Shown piece after piece: positions 50,419-59,993 of a DNA stretch of 64,000 bases. A program made the position numbers and the translations under genes. How positions within the stretch are numbered: position 1 is the first letter of the stretch; each line of letters opens with the position of its first letter. The DNA is from CALCZU01 sp964396165. Lineage in GTDB: Bacteria > Bdellovibrionota > FAC87 > UBA2466. The notes below the pieces were generated by a model. It saw nothing but the letters and a program-made list of their open reading frames with translations. It ran no database searches and was not told the DNA's origin. The DNA lies in NCBI GenBank assembly GCA_964396165.1, contig CAYNEF010000017.1:7091-71090 (forward strand), in the 5' to 3' direction.

Positions 50419-52977
50419 TTACTGTACCAGAATAAAGTCATTATGGCTTTCAAACGACCCTTCTGCTTTGACGCGTACTTTATTTACCAGTGGCGCAATT
50501 TTTTTAAACGATGCATTGTTTTGTGTGGGGGAGATGCGCACTGTGTACTCATCTGGGACGACAGAATCAAACACATAAAAACCGTCCGAATCTGTTCTTT
50601 GAGTGGCCACAATCAATCCATCTTTTGCCACAAGTTCTACTGCAACGCTGCGTTTGGCTTTTAGTTTTTTATTCTGTTCTATTTGCACATACCCGTCTAC
50701 TTCACCGACAGTAGCGACAGGCAGTTCAATGGGGAAAGTAGAACTTGCTCTGGGAATGATACGGATTCCTTTAGTGGCAGCGCGAATAAACGGATCATTA
50801 AACGATCTATCTGAGAGAGATAAATCCACTGGTAAATTTGCCGGGAGTCTGGAAAGTACGATTTTCCCTTGTGCATCTGTATTTAATTCTATGTCTCTTT
50901 GATTCACTCTTAACGCAATTCCTGGCATAGGAGGTTCGCCTGGATCCCAGACTTTATTATGATTTAAATCTTTGAAAACGAAAATGGAAGCAGCCCCAAA
51001 CGGTACTTGTGGATCTCTTTGCACATACGGTGTCCCATTGCGTGGCTCAACACCGATACTATAGTTAAGTAACAATCCGATAGAATAATTACCCGGACTA
51101 TTTAAGGCGAAGTCTATCCCCAAGCTTGCGAAGTCAAAAAGCTTTGTGGCTGTTGTTCTTGCCTGCCAGATATTTTCTTTTAATTGTCGTCTAAAAAGCA
51201 GGGAAAGCGCGTACGAATCCTGAATACGTTGGATGCCTTCTGTTTCTACATAACGAAATCCATCTTGCGCATATTCGACCCCTAGTCGTAATTGAGACAG
51301 ATAGGGCAAAACACTTACATCTAACTTTCCTCGAAAGGGAATACCTCCTTCAAAGAAGTAATCAAATTCGTGGTTCCAGTAAAAGTGGCCGGTATTAGTC
51401 GAGATGAGATTTTTTAATACTGTCTGACGAGTCAAATCCAAATATTCACGTGCACTTAAATCCCAGGTCATGGCAATAGAAAAGGGAAGAGGCAGAATGT
51501 AAGACAAGTTACCGCTAGTCACCTGAGAGAGTTTTAAACTTTCGGAGGCTGTAAAAAGTTCGCTTGAGTAACCATTCAAAAATTTGGAGTACTTGCCACC
51601 TAATGTAATGCTTTTGTAGCCTGTCTGCGCACTTACATCATATGCCTGTCCTTCGTCTGCGCCCGCAAGGTTTGCGGCCACAAGAACAGGCCCAACGAAA
51701 GTAGTAGCACCTAGATAAGCATAAGACTTGGAAGGGTTTTCATCGTGCAAGAAACCTGTGCCCAGAGAAAGATTGCCCAGTACATTTTGTTCGTATTGGA
51801 AAGAAAGACGTCTGCGATCATCATTTAATACCGCAAAACCTCCTCTGAAATCATGGCTGTCGGGACGCACGATAGAAGGGTCAATGTAGAAAGTTTGGTA
51901 TTGGGATTTTCTTTCTCCTCTGGGACCATAAAAACTCAGACGGAATTGATTTCTTCCGTATTGAAGTGGAATATTTCTAAAAACGTAGCGGCCTGATTGG
52001 TTACTGGATTGTCTATCGATTAAAAAATCATTGCGGTACAGTTCCACTTCCCAACCTTGAGTCAAAGGACCTTCAAAATTTTGTATTCCATAGTTGGAAG
52101 GTGCATTTAAAGGATAGTTAGAAAGTAAAAATCCTCTTCCTGATCTTCCCTCGGTAATCAAAGGCATGGGAGGAAGATTTAAATATAAAAAGCGTGCCTC
52201 CGTTGCATGCAGTGGGCCCAAAAGTTTTCCTTCAACATCTCGTTTTGCAAAACTTGCCTGCCATTGCTCGATTCGCTGTTCTGAACCTAATAAGTACCCA
52301 TAGGATTCAAACCCCAGTATTTCATTTCCGATTTCAGTCGTGTGCTGAAAACGGTTGGTGTTTCCTTCATCTGAAAATTGGCGTGAAAAAAGTAGTTGTT
52401 GATCTAAAAAAGGATAAGTGAATAGTTGATTAGGAGTATCTAATTTTTGAAATCCCGAATCATAGTTCATCGCTTGTGCTTTTGTACTCATCAGAAGCGC
52501 TTCGCGCTCGCGTCTGAGCTGCTCAGGAAGCTTTTCAAGCGGAGAAATCTGGATGAAACTTCGGTACGTATCCATTTTAAGTTTCAAAGGAAACCATTTT
52601 TCCAAAAGCCTGCTATCAATATAAATATCTTCGCCTCGAGTAACAGCAAGTTTGCAGTCAAATTTTTCCTGTTTTTCTTCGATTTTAACTGTGCAGGAAG
52701 TTGTATCTAGTTGAAATTGTCTTGTTTCCGAAAGAAAGTAGCCCACAGCCTTGCCATAGTGTGGGCTTACTTTTAGCGCAAAACCCAAGTTGTCTGAGAG
52801 TTCTCCTAAAGGTAAGTACCAAACCGCCCCCACTTGATATGCAAAAGTGGCGCGACTGAGCAGTGTTCCATCATCCAGTCGCAGTTCCATAATGCGCTCA
52901 TTATCGTCGTTAAAAACCTGTACGTCGGCACTGAAAAGAGATTGGCAAAAAATCAGGATGAGTAAAAGTACGGGCAT
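50419..52977 (-). CDS. Fimbrial usher-like outer-membrane protein with C-terminal SdrD-B-type domains
   Basis: 852 aa with a signal peptide (about residues 1-16). The N-terminal part resembles periplasmic usher regions, the middle is a long beta-barrel-like stretch with many aromatic-ended strands, and an inserted loop GRYVFRNIPLQYGRNQFRL resembles the plug or carboxypeptidase-regulatory-like module of CS1-type ushers. The C-terminal 190 residues carry Ig-like repeats starting VFKDLNHNKVWDPGEPPMPG (SdrD-B-like, with Asp/Asn-rich loop) and a second RTDSDGFYVFDSV unit. It would secrete and assemble the DUF4402 subunits encoded just downstream. Usher identity is inferred from layout and neighbours. 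Confidence 0.7.
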   Translation of the reverse strand: MPVLLLILIFCQSLFSADVQVFNDDNERIMELRLDDGTLLSRATFAYQVGAVWYLPLGELSDNLGFALKVSPHYGKAVGYFLSETRQFQLDTTSCTVKIEEKQEKFDCKLAVTRGEDIYIDSRLLEKWFPLKLKMDTYRSFIQISPLEKLPEQLRREREALLMSTKAQAMNYDSGFQKLDTPNQLFTYPFLDQQLLFSRQFSDEGNTNRFQHTTEIGNEILGFESYGYLLGSEQRIEQWQASFAKRDVEGKLLGPLHATEARFLYLNLPPMPLITEGRSGRGFLLSNYPLNAPSNYGIQNFEGPLTQGWEVELYRNDFLIDRQSSNQSGRYVFRNIPLQYGRNQFRLSFYGPRGERKSQYQTFYIDPSIVRPDSHDFRGGFAVLNDDRRRLSFQYEQNVLGNLSLGTGFLHDENPSKSYAYLGATTFVGPVLVAANLAGADEGQAYDVSAQTGYKSITLGGKYSKFLNGYSSELFTASESLKLSQVTSGNLSYILPLPFSIAMTWDLSAREYLDLTRQTVLKNLISTNTGHFYWNHEFDYFFEGGIPFRGKLDVSVLPYLSQLRLGVEYAQDGFRYVETEGIQRIQDSYALSLLFRRQLKENIWQARTTATKLFDFASLGIDFALNSPGNYSIGLLLNYSIGVEPRNGTPYVQRDPQVPFGAASIFVFKDLNHNKVWDPGEPPMPGIALRVNQRDIELNTDAQGKIVLSRLPANLPVDLSLSDRSFNDPFIRAATKGIRIIPRASSTFPIELPVATVGEVDGYVQIEQNKKLKAKRSVAVELVAKDGLIVATQRTDSDGFYVFDSVVPDEYTVRISPTQNNASFKKIAPLVNKVRVKAEGSFESHNDFILVQ

Positions 52978-53046
52978 GATTGGCTTAAGTCATCATACCG
53001 AACGTGCCGATCAAACGGCAAATGTCTAAAACTTTTTCTTTTGGAT

Positions 53047-54321
53047 CTAGAAGTGGTAGGTCCCGCCCAAGCCCATAGACCATTGCGATACTTTTCCAGT
53101 GTAGGAATAAGCACCCGCTGTGAGAGTAGGGGCAACGCCTGATCCCGAGCGTGTGACAGTATTTTCTGGAACGTAAACGAAAGAAAAATCTCCCGTAATG
53201 CTTGGTGTGAAATCGTAACCAGCGCCTAAACTCAAATGCGAAGTAACAATCCCAGGAAAACCAGTGAGGTCTAGATTCGAAACAGATTGCTGACTTACTG
53301 TGTGTCCACTGAGCACAACATTTGCAAATCCATTTTCACCTGTTGCATCTGCGATAACGGAACGCGCATAACTATATCCCGCTCTCAGTGCTAGCTTGTT
53401 GATACGGTATTCAGCACCAAGTGCGAGTACGTACTGGTCTCTCCAACCCAATTCTCTAAACACATCTGCACTGGACCAGCCTATATAACGTGCTTCTGTT
53501 GTGACTTTGATTGCAGGAGTAATTGCATAAGTTGCACCCAGCGCGACCTGTGCAGGATCTTCGGAGTCCACATCATCTAGTACTCCATCTCCGATTCCGG
53601 ATGTTCCGCCTGCAGCTGGTGGTAAAAGATTCAGACTGTCCAAATCAACCACTTCTTTATAACGTACGCGGGTTTTAGGACGGTAACTGAAACCGAGTAA
53701 AAGATCTTTAATAGGTGAATACGCCGTTCCCAAATGGATGCCGTAACCTACGGCACCATGCGGAGGTCTTTGAGTTTGAGCTGTGCCCGCTGCAGAATTT
53801 CGTTTGTTCAGCGCAAGATCCGCGTAAAGCAAGTTGGGAGAAACTCCCACACTCCAGTTATCCAAAATTTTGTATCCCACTGTCGGTCCGAATTGAGAAA
53901 TGGTGGACTCCGATTTTACTTCCTGCAAAGTGACTTCTCCTGTGAAATCCGTTTTTGCTCCGCCGAAAGGAAATGCAGCCAGCCCTAGCGTAAATTTATC
54001 GCACATCTGGTAGGTGGCAGAAATAGCAGGAGTATAATTTAACCCAGCGGTAGAACTTTTTTCTCCTAAACTGGTATTTTCAGCAGACGAATTTTGTTTA
54101 TTGAAAAAGAAGGCAGCATCTACGATTACTTCTCCTTTTTTTAAATTCAATTCAGATAACATCGCCGGATTTTTGTAGGCTGCATCGGCTCCACTTGCAG
54201 GATAAGCAACTCCAGCGCCACCCATTGCTTTGGATACGGGAGAAATTCCTGAAAAATGTGTTCCGTTACCAGCAAAGGCAAATCCAGTTAGAAGTAGTAA
54301 AAAAGAAGTGATTTTCTGCAT
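53047..54321 (-). CDS. FadL/OmpP1-family outer-membrane transporter
   Basis: 424 aa from ATG 54321, which follows an AGGAG site; signal peptide residues 1-17. Seen: GTHFSGISPVSKAMGGAGVAY and GADAAYKNPAMLSEL, the N-terminal hatch signature of FadL proteins, then a 14-strand-like barrel ending in the C-terminal aromatic GGTYHF. The family takes up hydrophobic compounds such as long-chain fatty acids. It lies upstream of the usher gene in the same direction (69-nt gap) but is probably functionally separate. Confidence 0.87.
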   Translation of the reverse strand: MQKITSFLLLLTGFAFAGNGTHFSGISPVSKAMGGAGVAYPASGADAAYKNPAMLSELNLKKGEVIVDAAFFFNKQNSSAENTSLGEKSSTAGLNYTPAISATYQMCDKFTLGLAAFPFGGAKTDFTGEVTLQEVKSESTISQFGPTVGYKILDNWSVGVSPNLLYADLALNKRNSAAGTAQTQRPPHGAVGYGIHLGTAYSPIKDLLLGFSYRPKTRVRYKEVVDLDSLNLLPPAAGGTSGIGDGVLDDVDSEDPAQVALGATYAITPAIKVTTEARYIGWSSADVFRELGWRDQYVLALGAEYRINKLALRAGYSYARSVIADATGENGFANVVLSGHTVSQQSVSNLDLTGFPGIVTSHLSLGAGYDFTPSITGDFSFVYVPENTVTRSGSGVAPTLTAGAYSYTGKVSQWSMGLGGTYHF

Positions 54322-54410
54322 TGATGTATCTCCTAATGGCACATCATAGAAGAGATTATAGCGATGACAAGGTCAATTTGAAGTTATTGCGAGGCAAGAA
54401 ACTTTTGCTT

Positions 54411-55841
54411 TTATGACGCTTTTCTGAATTCTTCTTCGGGTTGCCGTGCATTTTGCACCACTGGCAATTCAAGAACGAATAGAGTGTGAGGGCTATTTTC
54501 ATCTACGTAAAGCCTACCTTTGTGTTGCGCTGCGATCGTATGGGAAATGGACAGCCCGAGTCCCGTTCCTTTACCGACTTCTTTTGTAGTGAAAAAAGGA
54601 GTCATCATTTTCTCTAAGACATCTTTGGGAATTCCGCCGCCAGAGTCTTTTACGAGGAGTCGAATTTTATTAGAACTCACCTCTACAGAGACTTCTACCC
54701 ACGGGTTTGGCATGGATTCAATTGCATCAAAAGCGTTATTCAACAGGTTGATGAGTATTTGAGAGACTTGAACTTTTCTACACTCAAACTCAATGGATTT
54801 TTCTGGAGCTACTAACCGTAGATCTACACCGTGAGACTTAAATCGTTCGCTACAAAAAGCGAGAGACTCATTCAATAATTGGGTAACGTCGACGGTATTA
54901 AAAGGATCTTTGCTTCCGTCTCTTGAGAAAGCTCTTAAGCCATTAATGATGGAGGTGATGCGAGTGCAAGTTAGAACTATTTTTTCCGTAGTGGAGACAA
55001 TTTTTTCTTCTGTAAGCTGCCCTTTCTGTGCCAATCGACTTAATAGAGTTGCGTTACCATGAATAATAGAAAGCGGGTTATTTATTTCATGCGCGATTCC
55101 TGCAGACATTGTGCCTAATGAAGCCAGACGAGCAGAACTTTCCAAATTGGACTGCTGATTGCGGATCAATGCATTTGAGAGTGTAATTTTTTTAGAGAGC
55201 ATTCTTCCATAAAAGGAAATTCCGCATACGATTAATAGAATGGTAAGGGCAATTAAGTATTCTCCCTTGGCTAGTTCATGTGCTTCATTTTGTTGATTGA
55301 GTAAATTTTCCTTTTGGTATTCCCTGACAAGCCCTCTTAATTTTCTTAATTCGGTGTTTAAGCCCGCAAAAGCTCTGTCCATCGTTGCCATTCGCATCCC
55401 GGCTTTTTTAGAATCATTTCGTTCGAAAAAACCAAAGATAAGTTCGGCTTCGTCCACCATTATATTCATCGCATTTTCTACTTTGGTGAAGGAATCAAGA
55501 ATCTCTTTTCGCTGTCTTTCGTTAGGAATAGAGGAAAGACTATCTCGTTCGTCTTTTAGCAAAAGCGTAAATTTGTAAAACGCTTTTTGCATTTTTGCTC
55601 GTTCGCCTTTTACATCATGGCTATCGAAAACATCGTTCCCGGGGGCGTTGGTATTGCCCGCTGCTTCTGAAATGAGTTCGTATCTATCTGCTTTTGAAAC
55701 CCAATCTGAATTGATCACAACAGAGTTTTCATAAATGGAAAGAATCTTATGCGTCAGCGAAAGGCTGCACGCGATAGTAATGAGATCAATCCCCGCGAGA
55801 AGGTAGTAAAAGAGATGCCATTTGGGTTCGCGGCTTTTCAT
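54411..55841 (-). CDS. Membrane sensor histidine kinase (orphan)
   Basis: 476 aa. Two membrane segments (about residues 12-32 and 191-211) flank a roughly 155-residue extracytoplasmic helical sensor. Then follow a HisKA domain with the phosphorylated His in AGIAHEINNPLSIIHG (near residue 250) and an ATPase domain with N-box LLNNAFDAIES, G1 VKDSGGGIP, F TPFFTTKEVGKGTGLGLS. Architecture resembles NtrB/ZraS-like kinases. No response regulator gene is adjacent, so its partner is elsewhere. It is 69 nt from the FadL gene start. Confidence 0.9.
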   Translation of the reverse strand: MKSREPKWHLFYYLLAGIDLITIACSLSLTHKILSIYENSVVINSDWVSKADRYELISEAAGNTNAPGNDVFDSHDVKGERAKMQKAFYKFTLLLKDERDSLSSIPNERQRKEILDSFTKVENAMNIMVDEAELIFGFFERNDSKKAGMRMATMDRAFAGLNTELRKLRGLVREYQKENLLNQQNEAHELAKGEYLIALTILLIVCGISFYGRMLSKKITLSNALIRNQQSNLESSARLASLGTMSAGIAHEINNPLSIIHGNATLLSRLAQKGQLTEEKIVSTTEKIVLTCTRITSIINGLRAFSRDGSKDPFNTVDVTQLLNESLAFCSERFKSHGVDLRLVAPEKSIEFECRKVQVSQILINLLNNAFDAIESMPNPWVEVSVEVSSNKIRLLVKDSGGGIPKDVLEKMMTPFFTTKEVGKGTGLGLSISHTIAAQHKGRLYVDENSPHTLFVLELPVVQNARQPEEEFRKAS

Positions 55842-55919
55842 GACGTATTTTTAAATCGGAACGATGCGCAGCGCGCATAAATGAAGTTTTTCACACAGTT
55901 TCGCGGGGGAATTAGTACA

Positions 55920-56639
55920 TTAAAAATGAGGGGATAGCTCGTACATGAGAATGGATCCTGCGGCGCTTACATTCAAGGACTGAACTTTACCTAAAATAGG
56001 TATTTGAACAAGCCAGTCACATGTCTTTTGAATCTGATCGTGCATGCCTTCTAATTCACGCCCCAATACCAGTACTTTTTTATCAAAAGAAGGTGTATCG
56101 CAAAGCGGTTTGGCATTTTCTGACAAGGCACTTCCAATTACCCAAAATTCCACTTCCTTTAATTTTCTTAAAGCATCCCCTAGGTTTGTCACTTGCACGA
56201 TGGGAATGGTTTCTACCGCGCCTACAGACGCGTGGTATGCGCCTTGAGTGACAGTGACACTTCTGTCTTTGGGTATCAAAATTCCATCCAGCCCCAGTGC
56301 TTCAGCCGTTCGCGCCAGTGCCCCAAAATTTTGAGGGTCTTGCAAATGATCGAGTGCAAGCACGAATGCTTTTTCCGATTTTTCTACACGTGTGATGAAA
56401 GATTTTAAATCCCAGTACGGAAAAGGTTTGAGTATCGCAGTTAACGGATCTTGCTGTTCTAATTTTTTGGGAGGAAGTTTTGTACGGCAGGTAATCTTTT
56501 CGCTTACGGCAATTTGTTTGATTTTTTTTAGGCGTTCAGAAAAAAGTTCTTCCAGAATATGAAAGTGTATTTCTTGAACACGATCTTTTTTGTGCGTAAG
56601 AATGTGTTCTAACGCCGAGAGTGAATGGATTTCTATCAT
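55920..56639 (-). CDS. rlmB: SpoU-family 23S rRNA 2'-O-methyltransferase, RlmB-like
   Basis: 239 aa trefoil-knot methyltransferase with an N-terminal substrate-binding domain (about 1-80). Seen: motif 1 LALDHLQDPQNFGALARTAEALG, and the knot motifs VLGRELEGMHDQI and VQSLNVSAAGSILMYEL. RlmB methylates G2251 of 23S rRNA; TrmH-like relatives act on tRNA. Length and the N-terminal domain favour RlmB. It is 13 nt downstream of pyrF in the same direction. Confidence 0.87.
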   Translation of the reverse strand: MIEIHSLSALEHILTHKKDRVQEIHFHILEELFSERLKKIKQIAVSEKITCRTKLPPKKLEQQDPLTAILKPFPYWDLKSFITRVEKSEKAFVLALDHLQDPQNFGALARTAEALGLDGILIPKDRSVTVTQGAYHASVGAVETIPIVQVTNLGDALRKLKEVEFWVIGSALSENAKPLCDTPSFDKKVLVLGRELEGMHDQIQKTCDWLVQIPILGKVQSLNVSAAGSILMYELSPHF

Positions 56640-56651
56640 TGTATTGTTAGC

Positions 56652-57338
56652 TTAAGAAAAAAGTTCGAGCACTCTTTTCTTAGGTTCTCCGCTTTGAGTG
56701 ATAGGACGGCCAATAATTAAATAATCCGCTCCGTTTTCGAGTGCTTCTTTAGGGGAAGCAGTTCTTGCCTGATCATCGTTGTAAACTTCATGTCCGGGAA
56801 TGCGAATTCCTGCTGTAACAAGTTTGAAATCAGCCGGAACACTTTTTCTTAATGCCGTAAGTTCAAAGGGTGAGCAGAGCATTCCAGATAAGCGCGTTTG
56901 CACTGCCAACTCTTTGAATTTCAGTACCATGTCTGTGTCAGTGCCCGTAAAACCGAATTCTTTATAATCAGATGCCACAGAAGTAGTGAGCAGGCTCACT
57001 CCAATCAATTTTAATTTGGAACCACGGCAAGCAGCAGCCGCTTTTTCCAGCATTCTGGTACCCCCAGACAAATGCACAGTCGTATATTCCACACCCATTT
57101 CTGCGATTTGAGTAACGGTTTCTGCCGTTACGTTGGGAGTGTCATGGAGTTTTAAATCGACAAAAATTTTCTTTTTATGCAGGTGCAAAAACTGGATAAT
57201 TTCTGTCCCGTACATAGTGAAGAGAACCGGACCGATTTTGTACCACTCGACTTGTTCTCCAAGATTTACCACGAGTGCTTTTGCTTTTTCTGGATTTTCA
57301 AAATCCAATGCTACGAGAACTTTATCTTGGTGGTTCAT
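56652..57338 (-). CDS. pyrF: Orotidine-5'-phosphate decarboxylase
   Basis: Last step of de novo UMP synthesis. 228 aa, short class I. Seen: VALDFENPEKA, the catalytic Asp-Lys-Asp cluster in IFVDLKLHDTPNV, TVHLSGG, VTAGIRIPG and IIGRPITQSGEP. The ATG overlaps the upstream PP-loop gene by 4 nt and follows an AAGGA site, so the two genes are co-translated. Confidence 0.95.
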   Translation of the reverse strand: MNHQDKVLVALDFENPEKAKALVVNLGEQVEWYKIGPVLFTMYGTEIIQFLHLHKKKIFVDLKLHDTPNVTAETVTQIAEMGVEYTTVHLSGGTRMLEKAAAACRGSKLKLIGVSLLTTSVASDYKEFGFTGTDTDMVLKFKELAVQTRLSGMLCSPFELTALRKSVPADFKLVTAGIRIPGHEVYNDDQARTASPKEALENGADYLIIGRPITQSGEPKKRVLELFS

Positions 57339-58360
57339 AATCGCATCCTTTCTATTTCCTCATCTGTGAGGAAAGTATTAATCGGGAAAACGGTATTGTA
57401 TTTTTCAGATGAAATTTTGATTTCGGGTTTTTCTACCGTATGGCTTTTGCCGTAACGAGAGAGCAGTGCCCCAACCATGCCTTGCATTGAGTCGCTTAAC
57501 TCCCCATATCCCACAGCGACAGGACCCAAGAAATTTGTCGGACAAAAATAAATACCGCCAGAAGGGGCCCACAAATCTTCCAGTTCATGGTTTTCTTTGT
57601 CATTTCTTGCGACAATGACTTTAAATTTATCAGTGACCCTAAAGTGCCTACCGAGTCGTAGCGTTTTTGCCTGCGCCATCTTTTGCTCAGGAGTTACATG
57701 CGTTTTTGAGTCGTAAAAGTCTTTTAGTCTTTCGGAAAATGCCTTTTCAGTTAAAAGACATCCGCCGCCAGGACTTGCGAATTCAGTCACCCCGATGGAT
57801 TTTGCAATTTCGATTTGTTCGGATCGCCCTCGCCCAGTGATTCGAAAAAACTTTTCGCGATCTACCCATCCCATTTCTTCTGGAATCGACATCCCGAAAG
57901 ATTTTGCCGAGAGTGGGCGCACTACAAGTCCTTCAATCGGACTTCTTTTATCGATCAAATTCATTGCCTGTCTGTTTTGCGACATCGGCCGCTGCCCAAT
58001 CACTTCACCTGTAACAATAAAATCTGCATTTACATCCTGGCGCACCACATCGGCCAACTGAAACATGAAAATTCTGCAATCAATGCACGGATTCATGTTT
58101 TTGCCATAGCCGTAGCGCGGATTTTCTACGAGATCGAGATAAGCCTCGCCTTTTTCTTTATAAAGAAGAGGGATGGACAAGCCTTCTGCCACTTCTTTTA
58201 CTGTTGTTTCACAGCCAAAAGGGGTAACCAGATGAAGCCCAATGACCTCTACTCCTTGATCCTTCACTAGCTTTGCCGCCAGCGCACTATCTAGGCCTCC
58301 GGAAAGTAGAGCGATTGCTTTTGGGCGTTCGCCTTTTAGGATGGGTGAGTTGGATTGCAC
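57335..58360 (-). CDS. ThiI/MnmA-like PP-loop ATPase, probable tRNA thiolation protein
   Basis: 341 aa from GTG 58360. Seen: the ATP-pyrophosphatase loop IALLSGGLDSALAAKL near residue 19, a NPCIDCRIFMFQLA Cys pair near residue 90, GEVIGQRPMSQ, and SPGGGCLLTEKAFSERL with a further Cys. The C-terminal 120 residues form a separate domain (NFACT-R-like in related proteins). The family is annotated as ThiI-like tRNA 4-thiouridine or related thiolases. The exact modification is not known. It overlaps pyrF by 4 nt. Confidence 0.8.
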   Translation of the reverse strand: MQSNSPILKGERPKAIALLSGGLDSALAAKLVKDQGVEVIGLHLVTPFGCETTVKEVAEGLSIPLLYKEKGEAYLDLVENPRYGYGKNMNPCIDCRIFMFQLADVVRQDVNADFIVTGEVIGQRPMSQNRQAMNLIDKRSPIEGLVVRPLSAKSFGMSIPEEMGWVDREKFFRITGRGRSEQIEIAKSIGVTEFASPGGGCLLTEKAFSERLKDFYDSKTHVTPEQKMAQAKTLRLGRHFRVTDKFKVIVARNDKENHELEDLWAPSGGIYFCPTNFLGPVAVGYGELSDSMQGMVGALLSRYGKSHTVEKPEIKISSEKYNTVFPINTFLTDEEIERMRL

Positions 58361-58627
58361 TCCATGTTCTTACCCTTCAATTGGTTGCCATTCAACAAAG
58401 ACTTAAACTCACATATTCAATTAGTTAGGGGCCAGAATACAGGGCTGACTAAAAAGCAGGCAAGTTAAGTGTTTGAAATTTAATGGCTATTTTTGGAGGT
58501 TCTTATTCGGTCAAAAAGCTAGTCACCTGGTGTATTCAAGACACACTGTATTTAAGGCTAAACACGGTGGGCACGGGGCTTGCTCTATAAACAAGCAACA
58601 ACTTTGTAGAACAACCCGGAGTTTATT
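58361..58627. other. Gene-free leader region upstream of a secreted protein
   Basis: 267 nt between divergent genes. A small hairpin (GCTTG/CAAGC near 58578-58596) is the only structure seen, and a short plus-strand frame in it has no initiation signals. No promoter could be placed with confidence. Confidence 0.4.
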
Positions 58628-59161
58628 ATGTACAGACAGATTTTTTTCTTCTTAGCACTTCTGACTAGCTTTGTGCATGCGGAGACCCGTCCAGGCGGAG
58701 ACATCACCAGCTACTTACAAAATTTAGGTCCGATTACTTTTAGCCAAGGCGGCGGCGCTTTTTTACCCATGAGTGTTTTAAGTGGAATGAGCTCGGGAAA
58801 AGTTTCTCCCATCGTTCAGTTCTATATTACAAACGACATGATCAATAAATGCGCTAAAGATGTTCTTGCCAACGGAGCACCCGGACAACTTGAACCTTAC
58901 GTTTCAGCACATGCGAAGTGGGAAAAAGCACAATGCAAAATGACCAAGTGCTACAACCAGGCATATCTTACCAGTCTTCTTCCTCAAATGAGCAGCAATA
59001 CTGCCTACGGCGGTAGTGCAGATGCAGGAGCTAGAGAATCCAACAAAAATTTAGGATTGGTACTGGCTCAGGCATTTCAAAAACAAGACAAATGCGTGGA
59101 TGGGGACGAAGGTCTTGACCCACAACTGATCGCATTCTTTTTATCGCAGTCTCAGCAATAA
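58628..59161 (+). CDS. Hypothetical secreted Cys-containing protein
   Basis: 177 aa with a CGGAG site and a signal peptide (residues 1-18, ending VHA). The mature protein has five cysteines, including KCAKDV, QCKMTKCYNQAY and DKCVDGDE, which suggest disulfides. Gly/Ser-rich stretches alternate with helical ones. No family was recognised. Confidence 0.65.
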   Translation: MYRQIFFFLALLTSFVHAETRPGGDITSYLQNLGPITFSQGGGAFLPMSVLSGMSSGKVSPIVQFYITNDMINKCAKDVLANGAPGQLEPYVSAHAKWEKAQCKMTKCYNQAYLTSLLPQMSSNTAYGGSADAGARESNKNLGLVLAQAFQKQDKCVDGDEGLDPQLIAFFLSQSQQ

Positions 59162-59183
59162 CTTCTATGCTAAAATAGCCAGC

Positions 59184-59513
59184 GTGAATAAAAAACGCAT
59201 CTTAAGTGGCACATACAGTTTTCTATTACCCGGATTAGGACAAATCTATTCTGGTAAATGGATTACGTCGTTTGTCTTTTTTATCCCATTCGCCGTTATT
59301 CTATATTTAAACAAGTATCTTTACTTATTACCGGTATTTTCGCTCTCGTCCTCCGTGTTTGCCTTTATGCAGACAAAAGAAGAGACGGGAAGTACGCATT
59401 TACGTGACTGGACATTTGCTATCACCGGCTTTACGGCGTTTATGTTCTGGTTTCTTGTTTTTTTCTACCAGGGTTTTTTAACACCACAACCAAACATGGC
59501 TTGGCCGAAATAA
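59184..59513 (+). CDS. Small integral membrane protein
   Basis: 109 aa from GTG 59184, with four likely membrane segments. The first one carries LLPGLGQIYSGKW, the motif of small TM2/DUF5683-like membrane proteins. No ribosome-binding site is clear. It starts 22 nt after the secreted protein gene, and its last 49 nt overlap the convergent DUF3347 gene. Confidence 0.65.
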   Translation: MNKKRILSGTYSFLLPGLGQIYSGKWITSFVFFIPFAVILYLNKYLYLLPVFSLSSSVFAFMQTKEETGSTHLRDWTFAITGFTAFMFWFLVFFYQGFLTPQPNMAWPK

Positions 59514-59953
59514 GGATTCATTCTTTTTTCTGTGAGAGGCTGAATCCAATAAGCATAATGTCCTTCTACATGGGGACAAAAATGCAATTGCCAACTTTTT
59601 CTTAATTCCAAATCTGCTCTGACAAACTCCACCATTCCTTCACTTGCTACGCTGAAGGCAACACGCAGTGCCGCTTCTTCTGAAGTATTACTCAGCTGGT
59701 TCATTCCGGTTTGCAGTTTTTTGATGCTCGCAAAACCCGTATGGCTTTCAGTCGCTTGGTCTAGCCAGTCTTGGATAATAGGAAGAAGTTTTGTCGCTTC
59801 ATTTCTTGCGTCAGAAAATCTGTCATAGGCAAGACTCGTGGATACCGCATGTGTTCCTTCCAATAGACCCGCTGTGGGAAGAGAGTCGGTAAGGGGGGAA
59901 GAATATAACGCGTTGAAAGAAAAAAAAGTCAGTGCCAGTAGTAGTTGTTTCAT
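59465..59953 (-). CDS. Exported DUF3347-domain protein
   Basis: 162 aa from ATG 59953, which follows an AGAGG site; signal peptide about residues 1-18. The C-terminal half shows the DUF3347 signature: HFCPHVEGHYAYWIQ followed by NPYFGQAMFGCG, with the conserved Cys residues and aromatic core seen in proteins linked to metal-efflux CusB-like or periplasmic metal binding. The first half is helical. The role here is unknown, since no metal-efflux genes adjoin it. Confidence 0.75.
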   Translation of the reverse strand: MKQLLLALTFFSFNALYSSPLTDSLPTAGLLEGTHAVSTSLAYDRFSDARNEATKLLPIIQDWLDQATESHTGFASIKKLQTGMNQLSNTSEEAALRVAFSVASEGMVEFVRADLELRKSWQLHFCPHVEGHYAYWIQPLTEKRMNPYFGQAMFGCGVKKPW

Positions 59954-59993
59954 TGTAACCTCTTCTAAGTCCAAGTTTTAAGGGATTCTAACT

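Noticed and set aside
58473..58655. 60-aa plus-strand frame
   Set aside because: No initiation signals, unusual composition, and it runs into the start of the real secreted-protein gene.
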